Origin: Dermanyssus gallinae
Lineage: Eukaryota; Arthropoda; Arachnida; Mesostigmata; Dermanyssidae
NCBI GenBank assembly: GCA_003439945.1
Contig: QVRM01001369.1
Span: 811,501 to 875,500, forward strand
Reading direction: 5' to 3'
DNA: 64,000 nt
Shown here in pieces: positions 10,312 to 22,579 of this stretch; the stretch's first letter is position 1; each line of letters starts with the position of its first letter. The translations under genes were made by a program, and so were the position numbers. The notes under the pieces are model-generated. The model made no database searches, had not been told where the DNA came from, and worked only from the letters and a program-made list of their open reading frames with translations.

Positions 10312-12039
10312 GAAAATATTGTGATGATTTATTAATCATTTACAATACGTTTGCACACTCGGCAGTGCTCGCCTTAATAAAAATGGTGGTAAAAAGGTGT
10401 ATATATATATATGTATACACATATAATTGTACATACATACGTATACTGCAGGCCGTGACCGGCATCTGCATGTACCGGAGCGACGGCAACCAGGCCAGAA
10501 AATTTTCGCGCTGTAAATCATTGCCAGACTTCCAATTTATCTTTGTGCACTCTCTGGATTTGCTGCACTGCGTCTGTTTCCTTCTTGCTTATTTTCTTTA
10601 CCGTTGGCACGGCGCAATTTGTATATATATATATATTGTTGGCCGATGAGCTCGGCAGTCTCCAGAACCGCCAGCGTTTGATGGCGGTCACCAAACGATC
10701 GGCTCTCATCGACAGTCATCATCACCTAAATTCCGTAAGTCCCGCCATCTTCTGCTCTTTTTCCTTCTGAATCTACACCTGCCACCCTGTGAGCGGCTGT
10801 AACCTGGTTATCGCTGCGGGCTAAACTTTGTCGTTGCCGTTGTCGTTGTTGCTACCGCCGGCTGAGACGTATCATGTGCTCGCTACTTCTTACTATGTTT
10901 TGTCGCAGGCACTTCGCCTCCTCCTAGTAAACAGCGTGCCCAACCTCCTCTAGTCTAGCCTCGGGCCCCCCAATGACGACTAAAGAACACGCTGTCGTCC
11001 GCTGTAGCCCGCGCGCAGGCCGGCGGCGGCGGCGACGACGACGCCTGCATCGATGGTGTCGAACATTGACGACCGAACCAAATAGCAACGGTAGGCGCAA
11101 TAAATTTCGCAATCCTGTTAAGTCAGCCGTTGGTATCCAGACCCCAGCACGACTACTACGACAGACCGTGCCAATACCCCCCCTGCCTCCCCCTAGGCCG
11201 ATTCTTCTTTACTACAATCCAGACACCGCCCTTCGTCCCCTAGCCGGGCCTGCCAATGTAATATGCCTCCTGTCCGTTTCGACACGCTCATTTTAGAGCT
11301 TACTACCGGACGGTGGCATAGTTTGGGGTCGTTTTGTAGCGCGGCCTGATGAGATTGTCGCACACATACTACGGCTATGGCAATGACGCTTTTGTCATGT
11401 TTATCTGATTTCCGCTTGCTAGGCTGCCCGAAAAAAAATGCAAACACAATTACCGCAAAGGGCTAGACGCCGCTTCTGTTGTCCTACATACAATGTTTTG
11501 AAATACCACACCGGCGATCACTTTGTTACGTTGAGTCAGAGTATGTTTGGGCGTTAGAAAAAAATTGACATATATATATATATATACATATATATGAACA
11601 ATTTTATTATTTCGTTTCCTGAGCATCCGTGCCTGATACACAGGCAATTCAGCAGCAAGGACGATTCCCTATATTCCTCCGATAGTTCGCCCGTTTCTCC
11701 TTCTTCTGTTGAGGCCAATATCGCTAAGGCGCACCGCCGTTGGACGTCGGAAAGATGCTGCTGCAGGAAATTCTAGCCACTTGAATGATCGCCAGTCTTT
11801 CTTGATAACCTTTTTCCCTGCTTTGACAGAATCATATCAGTTGATTTGCCTACGCCTCCGTGCGTTTCAAATGTTAAAGGTACTACCTCCGACTCGGGAA
11901 AACAGAACTGCAAATACATATACAACCACGAACTTACAAGCAAACCACAAATACAAATACGCTATTATATATTCATATGTATATTATTACGTATACTTCT
12001 ACAGGGTCTAGGGGCATTTTGTGCTAATATAGCATTGAG
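10312..12039. other. Intronic sequence, nothing recognised
   Basis: Short TA runs lie at about 10400 and 10620, a CGG/GAC-rich patch at about 11020-11050, and a (TA)n run at 11570-11595. No exon or transposon signature was recognised. Confidence 0.5.
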
Positions 12040-12195
12040 TAACGTTTGCAGTTATAAGGCCTACTGTACACAACGTGTTCTAAATATATTTAAGTCCAAA
12101 GACTGTAAGATATAGATGGGGGAAACATACTACACAATAAACTCTCGTCCAGGTTTGTTGGTCTTTTAGTAGAATAGCTGATCAAAAATAGACTA
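12040..12195 (+). repeat. Diverged direct repeat, left copy
   Basis: The order GTTATAAGGCCTACTGTA, then TAAGTCCAAAGACTGTAA, then GAAACATACTACACAATAAA, then TTGTTGGTC recurs at 12799-13110 in the same orientation with about 80-85 percent agreement by eye. Family unknown. Confidence 0.7.
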
Positions 12196-12204
12196 GAAAC
12201 GGTC

Positions 12205-12206
<2 letters not shown>

Positions 12207-12235
<29 letters not shown>
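12207..12235. repeat. (TA)n microsatellite
   Basis: About 29 bp of TA just after the left repeat copy. Confidence 0.9.
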
Positions 12236-12239
<4 letters not shown>

Positions 12240-12798
12240 CGGCTCTATGTATTTGCGCTTTGGCTCAGGGTTGCGGTAGAAACACAAGCAGAAAGAAAGA
12301 CGTCCTGGCTGGACGTGGCTTCATCGAGTGTTCAATCTGCTGTGTCCGGTTGAGAACCGAAAGTGCAAAGGTTTTTGTCACACATCTAACTTGCAAGGAA
12401 AGTCATTTCTTAGCTGCGTTTTTATAGACTGTGATAGACCAACTGTACATCGCAAATAGGTGAAAGATGAAGATATCCTTCTCATTTATGGTCTGGGGTG
12501 TATGTAGCCAGTGGATGCGACAGGAAGACTCCTATTGGAAGCTGACTAGAAATGGATACGCCGTTGATAGCTTTCCTCGTTGTTGCGAGATCGGTGTGCC
12601 ATCGGAAGACGGCGGCAAATGGGCCATCGCTTACATTATAGTTCAGTATATTCGAACTGTTTATGTGTGAAATGCATACGACTTGTCTCGCACAACTGCT
12701 CGATCCGATGGCCAACTTGCGTTTCCCATGGTGCGGAAAAGCTACAGTGAGCTGTTACATTGTCAGACAACGAATCGATTTCATTTTGTGTCAGTATT

Positions 12799-13110
12799 GT
12801 AACGAATCCGTTGTAGTTATTAGGCCTACTGTATACAAACGAAACACATTAAGGTCGAAAGTCTGTAATATATAAATAGATATGACAAACTACATTCAAT
12901 ATTTGAGGGTTAAAGGAGCAATCAGTAATTTAAAATAATGTACCATAACTAGTAGTTTTAATTAGTATTCTTTACCTTAAGGGAGGGGAGTCATATACCA
13001 TCAAATAGATGACTGTTCGAAACGCCCTATAGAAACATACTACATAATAAACTCCCGCTCAATTTTGTTGGTCGTTTAGTAAAATGGCTGGCCATCAAAA
13101 ATAAAAAAGA
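12799..13110 (+). repeat. Diverged direct repeat, right copy
   Basis: Same block order as 12040-12195 (ATTAGGCCTACTGTATAC, AAGGTCGAAAGTCTGTAA, GAAACATACTACATAATAAA, TTGTTGGTCG) but with about 135 extra bases at 12890-13028. The segment between the copies (12236-12798) shows no coding signal. Confidence 0.7.
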
Positions 13111-14842
13111 CGTTGCTTAACTTGAACGGAGATAAGAGCTGCCGCATCTAGTTGGGTCACAATGTTTGCTAGAACGGACATATACATTTACAACAACAAC
13201 AATTGTTTATACGACGACACCATTATCCGCTAAATTGTCATGTGCTATACTAGCCGATTTACGTGTAAAATGCGGGCAATAGGAATGCGTCTGCACCTTC
13301 ATAAACGTATTTTTAATTAAATAGAGAGAGATGGCATAGGAGGTGGGGGGGGGGATAAACCACAGACGTTTAACGTATGGCGATTGCTATTACTACACTA
13401 CTATTTGGTAATCGGCAGGCGAATACATTCGCACAAAAATACACGGTTCTCTCGTTTCCCCTGCTATGTCAGCATAGCAAGCTAATAATGATCTATAGCT
13501 GAATCGAATATGTTGGCAGGCGAACGCCGTCAGTCCATCTGCCAGGCGTGCTCGATATGGCTAGTTGCATGCTAGCCGGTTGTACATTTATTGTTTCTGC
13601 TGACTCAACTGCCGGTGATTCTGTACATGCGCTACCTTCTTTTGACTCCAGTTAAGTCATTGCTTGTAGCAAGGCATGAGCCATAGAGCGAGGGAGAGAC
13701 AGACAAAGATTGTGCAACACGACCAAAATGCATCGAAGAGTTCTGGAAGTTGGTTCTCCGCGACCCGTACCGGGTGTTGTGCTGTTGTGCTGCCCCCATT
13801 GGTGGCAGCGAGAGCGGGCATACAAGCACCACAAGCAGAATTAGGTCAGTTACCTTACAAAGGGTGATAGGAAAACTGAACCAAATGATTTCTCCTCCCA
13901 ATGGGAAGGACGAGAATCTCTTCGTCTAGTAGCACATATACTGATGGCATTACAGTGGGATTAGTTGCTCATTATATGTGGACAGTTTATACGAGATGCC
14001 GAGGAGGACCTCCGACAGCTCACGACAGCTGCGACAGGTGACGGCGAATTCGGCACCGCATCGACGACCGGCGCCGGGCTGAGAACGCAATATAGTCTGT
14101 TAATATAGTCCGCAATATAGCGGTGTGACCGTAATAGCGACACGCTGTTATGGCGAATAGAAATTTGCAGAAACATACATATAGATATAGATATATCTTT
14201 ACTGTCTCCGGGGGCTTAGGCGGCGCTATCGACATCCACTTCTCAAAGCGAAGTTATAACCACAGTACAATTTTTGCTGTTTGTACATAACGATTTGTAA
14301 CAGTGGCTGCGTCGATATGAGTCTATTCTTCTGTCAGAGGGAGGAGGAATTTGGTGCCTAAACTGAGAAAAATGTCGAGGCAAGTTGTCCGAACGCCCAA
14401 CCAAAGGAGAGGAGGAAAGGCGGAAAGGAGAACAGCCGCGAAGCAGTACAGGAACATAAGAGAACAAACAACAACTATGGTAGACAGATCAATGTATTAA
14501 ATAGATAACATAGGCGGTTAACAAGAGCAGACAGTCCTGCAAAGAAAATGCTGCGTGCTGCTACCGGCACCACCATAACTACTGTGAAGCCAGAATGTCG
14601 TTAAAATATACAGAAATCTGCACGATTATGACGATGGTGATCGGCGCGCTAATTTTTGGCTGGTTCCACCTAGCAAAGATCATTTGTTAACGGTAACTTT
14701 CGGGCTAGCCTTTCAAAGTGACAAAGAAGCTTCACGACGCCAATAGGCTTCTTGCTTTTCCGCAAACTCGGTTCCACTTGGCTCTAACCTGTACTGAAGC
14801 AGTGTTGAAGAAGTTTTGCATTATTGCGATTTAGACAGTCTC

Positions 14843-14874
<32 letters not shown>

Positions 14875-17059
14875 TGCTTTAGAAGCCGTAGCACCTGAGG
14901 CTCTTACGCTAGGTTTCCTCTAGACTCATATTGCGTGCTCCAAGTAGCGGCAACGATAAGCCGCACCTCGAAATTAAATAGTCGAATTGCTGTGCCACGT
15001 CCCGCTTCGGCGCTTGCACTATTCCTGATCCGTGCCGCAGAAAAGTTTGGAGAAAATACACCACCTTCGAAATACACGCGATAAAGTGTGCTCCGATCAC
15101 GCAAGTAACACACACTTTTACGTTTGTTACGCGGCTAATATAAATACTGACTTAGTTGTTATTCGCTTGCACAGATACCTCGCTGGACATCAAAAGCAAT
15201 AGAATTGCGTCGTGGAAAACGCCTTGCCACATCTGATACCATAAGTCTCTACGGCCAATCTATAGAATTTGTCAACCATTTTTCATATTTGGCCTTGAAA
15301 ATTACGCCAAGCGGCACCTGTTGTTTTCCAGACACATAGAGGAAAGAGTCTGTAAAGCTCTGATCGTCGTATAGTCAATTATCTCAACTTCTATAGGACG
15401 CAAGTTATGATGAGCAACTTGTGGAAGGGTGCCTAACATAAAACTCGCCAGCTAATTATGCGTCATGTAATGCACGGCTTTTATCATGCAGTATGCACGA
15501 AAGTTGGCTTCTCCAGGCAGACGAGCAGTGCATCTATCGAACAACTTGTTCAACTTATGGAACAACTTGTTCAACTTGGGGCGCTTAGACTAGCCTAGGA
15601 GGACATGTTGAGATATCTAGAGTTTATTAACGGCCCTTTTAGCTGTATGATTAGCAGCTGTATAGTGCATAATCTCGTCTCCATGAGCTTAAAAGAACAT
15701 TCTATCAAAAACAGGGGTCAGCCCGGTTGTTGACAACCCTTTCTAGTTGCGCTCTTTCTGGATCTGGTTCCCTTTTCGTTTTTACAATAGGGTAATCTGA
15801 GCTGTCTTTAGTGAGGAATGGCAACAACAGACGTTCGAATGCAAGGACGTTTCCGCAAGAGAGTTTTATGAGCAAATAACAGTGCTAGAAGGCAGCGCTA
15901 TAGACCAGTGTCTCTGCGTTATAGGTCGAGATTTTCGATTGCACCTAGCCTTCCGAATGTTTTGACTTTTTTTTGTTTCCGTTGAGCTATTACCATGCGC
16001 TCCTAATTAGTCTGAATAAACCACCAAGTAGGTTACGGAATTTCTCGGCTAACGATGTATACGCCCTATTTACCTTCATTTTGGATTTAAACGTAGACAT
16101 AATTTTTTTCGAAATAAAGTCTGGTTTTGATGTATTGCACATACGCAGTTTCCTGTTGCACTTGCTTCTCACATTGCCCAGGTCATCACGCCGCCATACA
16201 TCTTTTGAATTGGGAAAAATGAGTTTTTATTTAAAACGTACCTGTTGTAATGATGAAAAAGAGTAACTCGGTGCGAAAACTCGGCGCGCCGAGCATCTGA
16301 ACTTTAAAATAACGAGCCAAGTTCCTTTAATGATAATATTGTTCAAGACTTTATATCGCTATAGCGTAGACCAAACGGGCACTTCAGCTAATTGTGCATG
16401 CTTTCTGTGCGTAAAAGGGTTGGGAACCCTTTTACGCACAGCACGCAATTTTTCTAAAAATATCAGATGCCTGACGTAAGTGATGGCCCTGTGCTCAGAA
16501 CTAAAACTAAATATTAGATCTAAACATCTAGAGGTAGATATAATCATATCTCATTAGACATCAAGAGCCCAGGTTGAACCATAACGGTTACGCTCTGCAA
16601 ACGTCTTGATTTTTTTAAGCCCCAGCGAGCGGTTTATTAATGCAATATTGTTAAGTATTTTGCTGACTTATGATTTTCAAATAATTTGTAGCGATCTGAA
16701 GTCGGGTCTCGCACTACCGTAATCGCCACGTATTTATTAAACACGCTGTCTACATTTATGTGATTCCCATCTGTATTTCTTTCTTGCGGTCGTTGCCTAT
16801 GACAGTTTCGTGCCGTTTAATGCTTCGTTATTTTATATCTAAAGCACTCTGCGCAGAAAAGGCATCATTAAAACTGCATGAGCAAGTTTAAAAACGAGTA
16901 GCCATAAATATAGGCTCTTTAACTAAGAGTACAGCAAAACAACTCTAAAAATCTTGACCGGTATAGACATATATTTGTAACATCCCACACATATCCATCC
17001 ATCCATATATATAAATTCATATTTAACATACACTCAGCTTGAGTAATAAATGATTGTTT

Positions 17060-17061
<2 letters not shown>
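13111..17061. other. Intronic sequence, no gene seen
   Basis: Contains a poly-G run (about 13345-13353), a (TA)n run at 14847-14874, a short tandem pair GAACAACTTGTTCAACTT at about 15539-15579, and the hairpin at 16405-16441. A 97-codon open frame at 15973-16266 has no recognisable motif. Confidence 0.5.
16405..16441. repeat. Perfect 17 bp inverted repeat (hairpin)
   Basis: The left arm CTGTGCGTAAAAGGGTT and right arm AACCCTTTTACGCACAG are exact complements around a 3-base GGG spacer. No surrounding transposon ends were recognised. Confidence 0.9.

Positions 17062-17122
<61 letters not shown>
17062..17122. repeat. (TA)n microsatellite
   Basis: About 60 bp of pure TA. Confidence 0.95.
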
Positions 17123-17126
<4 letters not shown>

Positions 17127-17703
17127 TAAATATATTATCTAGCTAGTATGTATCAAAGAGGTTTTCCAGTTGCTTCATTTAGAAATATTTTAGTCATATC
17201 TGGCTGGTAGACGTTTCAATTATGCGCCTGCGATCCTAGCAAATCCACGCATCGTCATCTCCAGCATCTAAAGCCTTCACGCCTACGTCCTCATCTCACA
17301 CCTCATCAGCTCTGCGGCCCAGTGCGGTCCTCCAACTTCAATGGGGTGGCACACTCGGCTTCATTGGCGTTTCTCCACACTTCTCGTTTTCGAGATGTTC
17401 TTCCTTGAGTTCTTTCGCATCTTTTAAGGTAGCACTGTGGAAGTCTTTCACAGAGTTGGCGTATTTCGTTTTTGTAGCTTTCATTCCGTCGTTCTTTATA
17501 TCTGATGTTTTCTCGTGATATACTAGTTTCAAATTGGCGCCGTCAAAAGCCACCGAGTTTTAGAATATTGCTGATGTGAAACATTTAGTAACCATCGCAA
17601 AAAGTAGATTTCCTATTGCTCTACGTAGCCTAAAATTAATCTTCAGCCGTCAGCTAATATACATTTTCATACAAGCGGCTGCGTAGTTTTATTGTTCATG
17701 AAA

Positions 17704-17704
<1 letters not shown>

Positions 17705-17771
<67 letters not shown>
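17705..17771. repeat. (TAA)n microsatellite
   Basis: About 22 uninterrupted AAT/TAA units. Confidence 0.95.
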
Positions 17772-17773
<2 letters not shown>

Positions 17774-18171
17774 TCCCTAGCTTGGGATGCAACGGTTTCG
17801 TGCACAACAGCGGCTTCCTATTTACACCACAGCTCTGTTGAGCCGGGGTGGGTAGCAAAGCACGCGGACGCCAGAAAACGGTTTAAATATGCTGGACTGG
17901 AAACAAGATATATTTTTGTGCCTATTGCCATGGAGACACTAGGACCAATCAGCAAGGGAACCGAAGCATTTCTCAAAGATTTGAGTAAGCGAATTGAGGA
18001 GGTCACGAACGACCGAAGAGAGGGTCAATTCTTGAGGCAAGCGTTGTCCTTGGCCGTTTGCAGAGGAAACGCGGCATCTATTTTAGGCGCCATGGAGTGA
18101 ACTAGATATTTAAAAAAAACTTTGCAATAATACGTTCAGACCTCTCAACTGTAACATCGTTTAACATGTAA

Positions 18172-18173
18172 TA

Positions 18174-18260
<87 letters not shown>
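18172..18260. repeat. (TAA)n microsatellite
   Basis: About 29 TAA units, 400 bp after the first TAA array and in the same phase of base composition. Confidence 0.95.
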
Positions 18261-18261
<1 letters not shown>

Positions 18262-19646
18262 GAAAAAAAAATTTAACCTCCTGGCATTTTACAGAAAGCA
18301 AAAAAATTGCAATTTCAAGGATAACTGTTTACGTACATTTATACTTGGGCATGTGCCCGCGCTTTTTAATTGGCCTATAAAATATGAATTTTAGATAAGA
18401 TGCAGTGCCTGTGACAAAAGAGGAGACGGTGCAGAAATCATCGGTTCACCATGGCATCTCGTAGTTGTATCGCGCCCGCTTCTGAACAATACAGCTAGTG
18501 CCATTGAGACCGGAAAAGGTTGTTCGTTGTTCGAAGCATCGCTGTTCGTAGGAACGGCCAAAACCGTGCCGATGTGAAAGCTTCGTCTTCGAGCAGGGCT
18601 CGATGGCAAAGGCTTCTACTGTGAGGTGCACTCTCGTAAAAACCGAATCTCGTGAGCCAAACAACATTAATCACGCCACTGCTTTAGGCAATGGGAAAAC
18701 AAAGAAAGAGCCACGAACGGAATTTGTCGGTATCCAAATAGCTGTAGAGGTAGTGTCGAAGTTGACACTGAGGCGGTTTTCTGCCCAACCAAAAATGATG
18801 AAGGCTACTCTAATGTTTTCTGCTGGGATCTCGTTTTCGCATGCGCGTACTCAGTAGCCTTTGGTAAAAATGCGTTCTAAGCAAAGTCCTGGCATTGGAA
18901 AAGCTTTGACAAGTGGGAAGAAAGGAGAATAAACGATAACATGTCAACAAAATGTTAGCCATAGGCTCTGTAATTCTAAAAGTTGGTTAGTCGTTCAGCG
19001 TTTTCTATTAACTAGAATATAGACGCCATAATAGAAGAGTCGCGTAAGGGCACTAAACATTTTGTCGTAATCACCCATCTTCATACTTTCAGGTAATATA
19101 ATTTAGGATAATAATAATAATCTTGGTAAAAAATAGCATATCCAATTTTTTTTGCTTGATTTATATTGAATGCTAACAAAAATATTGCTCTTGTTAAGTT
19201 TTCGTACATACAAAAGTAGTGGGTCGGTTATGTATCGTAAAAGACTATAATGAAACTTTGACACAAATATCTGCTGAACACTCGGGGCTGAATTAGTTTA
19301 AAAATAATCGCACAATTCATGCATGCATACTCGGTATAAACTAAGGTTGCATGCTCTCAGATGTCAAACACCTAATCCGATCCATCGAACCACACAACGA
19401 GGCTGCTTCTTTAAAAGTGAGTGAAGGTGTCTAATGGACAAACAATTGTCTCTCAACGTTTTGATCAATATCGTAGGCTCGAAGACGATCATCGTAATGT
19501 ATAAATATCTCCAAAGCCTTGCCTATAGGCTGGTTAGAATACCTTCTTTGAACGGAGCGATTATGACGAACGAATATTATAGTCAAGAAATCGATCACTG
19601 GCATCCACTAGCTTAGACGCGCACTCAATGAGTTACAATAGCCAAT

Positions 19647-19683
<37 letters not shown>

Positions 19684-20240
19684 CCACTATTGATCGACCT
19701 GCGGTCTTGAATAGTCAAGTGGGCCATTAGAATTGCAAGCATTGTCATCGTATTGGCTGGACACAGAGAGCGTGCGACCTATTTTTAGTCGGTGGTGACG
19801 TGCTTCATTTGGTCATCCCAGTGGACCAGACGAATGTAAACACTTAGATGCAAATCTATCGAACTGGGCAAATGTCTTTGAAAAGCCGGCTAGCTACTGA
19901 TCAGCATCGCCGTTGCCACATTCACTCTCATCTGGCACGAGCGCAACAAAGTCATTCCCCAAGCTCATTAGTGGTGAAACTTTTGGTGGAAGCAGCGAGG
20001 GACCAGTGTGCTCGATGGAAATCAACGCCCTTTTCCTTAAGTATTCCTACTTCCCTCCCCCTCTCCCGGCCCACCGCCAAAGAGCGCAGCAATAACCATC
20101 CCCTACTTCTCTCACCACAATCCCCTCCCTCCCCCACAAAGGGCGCTACAATAACCATAATTTCCAAGATTAACAGTAGTTAAGATATTCTACAGAAATG
20201 ATTAAACTAGTAATAGTGAAGAAATAGTTAGCATAACAAC

Positions 20241-20293
20241 AACTTCAATTGTGGGTGTTGTTATCAAATATCACAACGCCCACAATTGAAGTT
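20241..20293. repeat. 21 bp inverted repeat (hairpin), one mismatch
   Basis: Arms 20241-20261 and 20273-20293 pair at 20 of 21 positions, with the single mismatch (T opposite C) tolerable as G-U on one RNA strand. The spacer is 11 bases. Arm core: CAATTGTGGG. Could be a decayed MITE or an RNA hairpin. Confidence 0.85.
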
Positions 20294-20607
20294 ACGATGA
20301 CAATATTTAACGACGCGTCCACCAGGGAATTAGCGTCGTAGCATTGGGATGGGGTCACTTGCGACATTTGCTATGTGTACTAATCGTACACAGCTACACG
20401 CCCCTTGGTGTGCCCGAATCCTTTTTTACGCTCTGACCAGCACGTTTTAGACGCTCGTAATGGACTAAGTTGCCTGTGGCACGATATCGTCTAAATGCAT
20501 CTATGGTCACCGCGTTCTCGTTACTGGATTTATGTAGGCTTTCTCCAGAAGACAGAAGAGGTATGTAACCGCAGGGTAATGACAACCACGTCTAACAAAT
20601 ACAACCA

Positions 20608-20708
20608 GCAAGGCCGGGGCTCGAACTTGCAATTGTTTCTGCCAACCATGGGTGCCATGGCAACGCCCCGTTTCGAGCAATGCATTAACCGCCTAAGCCA
20701 CCGCCGCT
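20608..20708 (-). mobile_element. tRNA-derived SINE head
   Basis: Minus strand: A box TGGCTTAGGCGG (20700-20689) and B box AGTTCGAGCCC (20627-20617), about 60 bp apart. The acceptor arms do not pair, so this is a SINE or tRNA relic rather than a functional tRNA. Its sequence differs from the family at 22387 and 29502. Confidence 0.55.
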
Positions 20709-22386
20709 ACAAATAATAATAACAAAAAGTCACAAAATAATACTGAGTCCATGAAGATCGTACTGCGTCCATATGTAGATTCGTCGTAATGCTCTATTTG
20801 CTCCCTCGTTGGGACGGCCGTGCAGATGATAACAAGTGTTGTAGTTGGCTTGTACATAATACTTGCCATAATATGGCAAAATAAAGCATTTGCATCATGT
20901 TCTGCACCTTTCTTATTTTTCTTTACGCCCACGCTATTGCGCGTCTTCGTCGTCTTCTTCTTTACGTCTTTGTTAACGTATTTCTGACGTATAGCTTTTG
21001 CTTAGGCACACCACAGAGAAGCAGCAGTTCGCAGCAACAAGTCTCACTTTGACTTTCCCTCCCATTTCAGGTCGTACTCCTGTTATTGCCGTTGTCCTAT
21101 TACTACGACGACGACTACTACTACTACTACTACTACTGCGATATTACGCATTAGTTCTGCTACTACCGATACTACTTGTATTCGACTTGAGTTACGATAT
21201 ATAGCGCGCCAGGAATACAAATGTAGACTTTTGACAGGCTTCTCTTCAATTGAGGCCGCCGGTGCCGACGACTCAATCAACAAGTGATGGGGCGACCACG
21301 CTTCTAGGGCTAGCATCATCAGCCGTATATATGTAGACATCTCTGGCATAGACATGTTTGCCTTCTTCTTCTTCTTCTTCGTCTTGTGTGTTTGCCTCTC
21401 TTTCTTCCTCAGCTTCACCGGCTCGCCAAGCTTCCCCGTCAGCCCGGCGCTTACCATCATCACGTTCCCGCGTTTTGCCACTTTGACTACGATAGAAGTG
21501 TTTCCGGTAGTAGTAGTAGTAGTAGTATTTCTGGTACCAGCAGTGTATATAAGAGAAGTACAACAAAAGTAGTTCCGATCATAATGGTTGTAGCAGCAGC
21601 CAGTGCACCGGCGTTGTTGTTGCTGCAACAACTGCTGTTAGCTATTGTCCTGAGTAGTTTACATGTTTCAGTGGCCTTTGAAAGATGCAAACAAGACACG
21701 CGGAAAATTTGGAATGCTATCCGCGGGCACAACGCCAGCTAAATATCGGCGCTGTCCACGTCAAACTGGCGTCAAACTATTTGAGAGCATGTCTCTGCAT
21801 AGCATGTAGTGTAGCTTTCCGGAAATGACCTTATGACTTTGCAGCACCGCCACCGCCACCGTCGCTGCTGCCGGTCATTATGATGAAAACAGCACTATAT
21901 ATTCCAACAATAACAAAGAAGCTGCTAGAGGGAGAGTTGGCAGCTCTCGCAACCGGCTTGTTGTGTGTATGTGAGCTTTGCGATGAACCTAGTCGTCGTT
22001 TCCCAGATTGTCGCACACGCTGTTAAAACGCAACACGATAATCGGCTATTGAGACAGGAGTTGAGAAATCGAGACGATTTTTTTTAACTGTTGACGAAGA
22101 GGTACTAAAGCAGCGCTTCTGCTCCATGTTAAGTCTAATCAGGGGCGCCTCAGGAACCCATGTAACAGCCCCAAACTCCTAGCGTCTTTCCCCAAACACG
22201 CGTATGTGCAGACTCGTATTACGAATTCGAAAACAAGTTATGATAGCCTTGTTATATACTAACCTAAGTCTAATTTCAATGAAAGATTAAAAAAGCGTGT
22301 AAATGCTTATCACGCCTGAGGGAAAAATGGTACCCAAACATTTTCCTTGTAAATACAGTGCGGTCAATGGCCGAAATTAAGAACAA
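20709..22386. other. Intronic sequence with trinucleotide runs, no gene seen
   Basis: (TAC)n at about 21102-21138, (TTC)n at about 21363-21380 and (GTA)n at about 21509-21527 create open frames on both strands; these are low-complexity artefacts. Confidence 0.5.
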
Positions 22387-22578
22387 ACCGAGCAAGGTGG
22401 CTTAGTGGCAAAGCCTTTGCCCTTGCATTCGGCAGGCCTGGGTTCGAGACCCAGACCGACCACTCTTAAATTGGTTTGCATGGTTTCCAATTTAGACAAG
22501 GTAAATGAGTGGATTAAAATTAGCCATGACATGAAAAACCCGTACACGAGCCTTACAGAACATCTTAAAAAAATATAT
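22387..22578 (+). mobile_element. tRNA-derived SINE, full head
   Basis: A box TGGCTTAGTGG (22398-22408) and B box GGTTCGAGACC (22441-22451) at tRNA spacing, followed by a tail (CACTCTTAAATTGGTTTGCA ... TTAGCCATGACATGAA ... GAGCCTTACAG) and a short A/TA-rich end. A second copy at 29502-29672 on the minus strand matches along head and tail, which proves a dispersed family. Confidence 0.85.
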
Positions 22579-22579
22579 A

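Larger units (their letters stand above)
17123..20240. other. Intronic sequence with (TAA)n arrays, no gene seen
   Basis: Contains two (TAA)n arrays (listed separately) and a (TA)n run at 19650-19683. A Lys/Glu-rich minus-strand open frame at 17553-17338 has no ATG at its start and no recognised domain. Confidence 0.5.

Noticed and set aside
12663..12740. Minus-strand ATG reading MGNAS, myristoylation-like, considered as frequenin exon 1
   Set aside because: Lies downstream of the EF2 exon in transcription order, and the rest does not match the family N-terminus.
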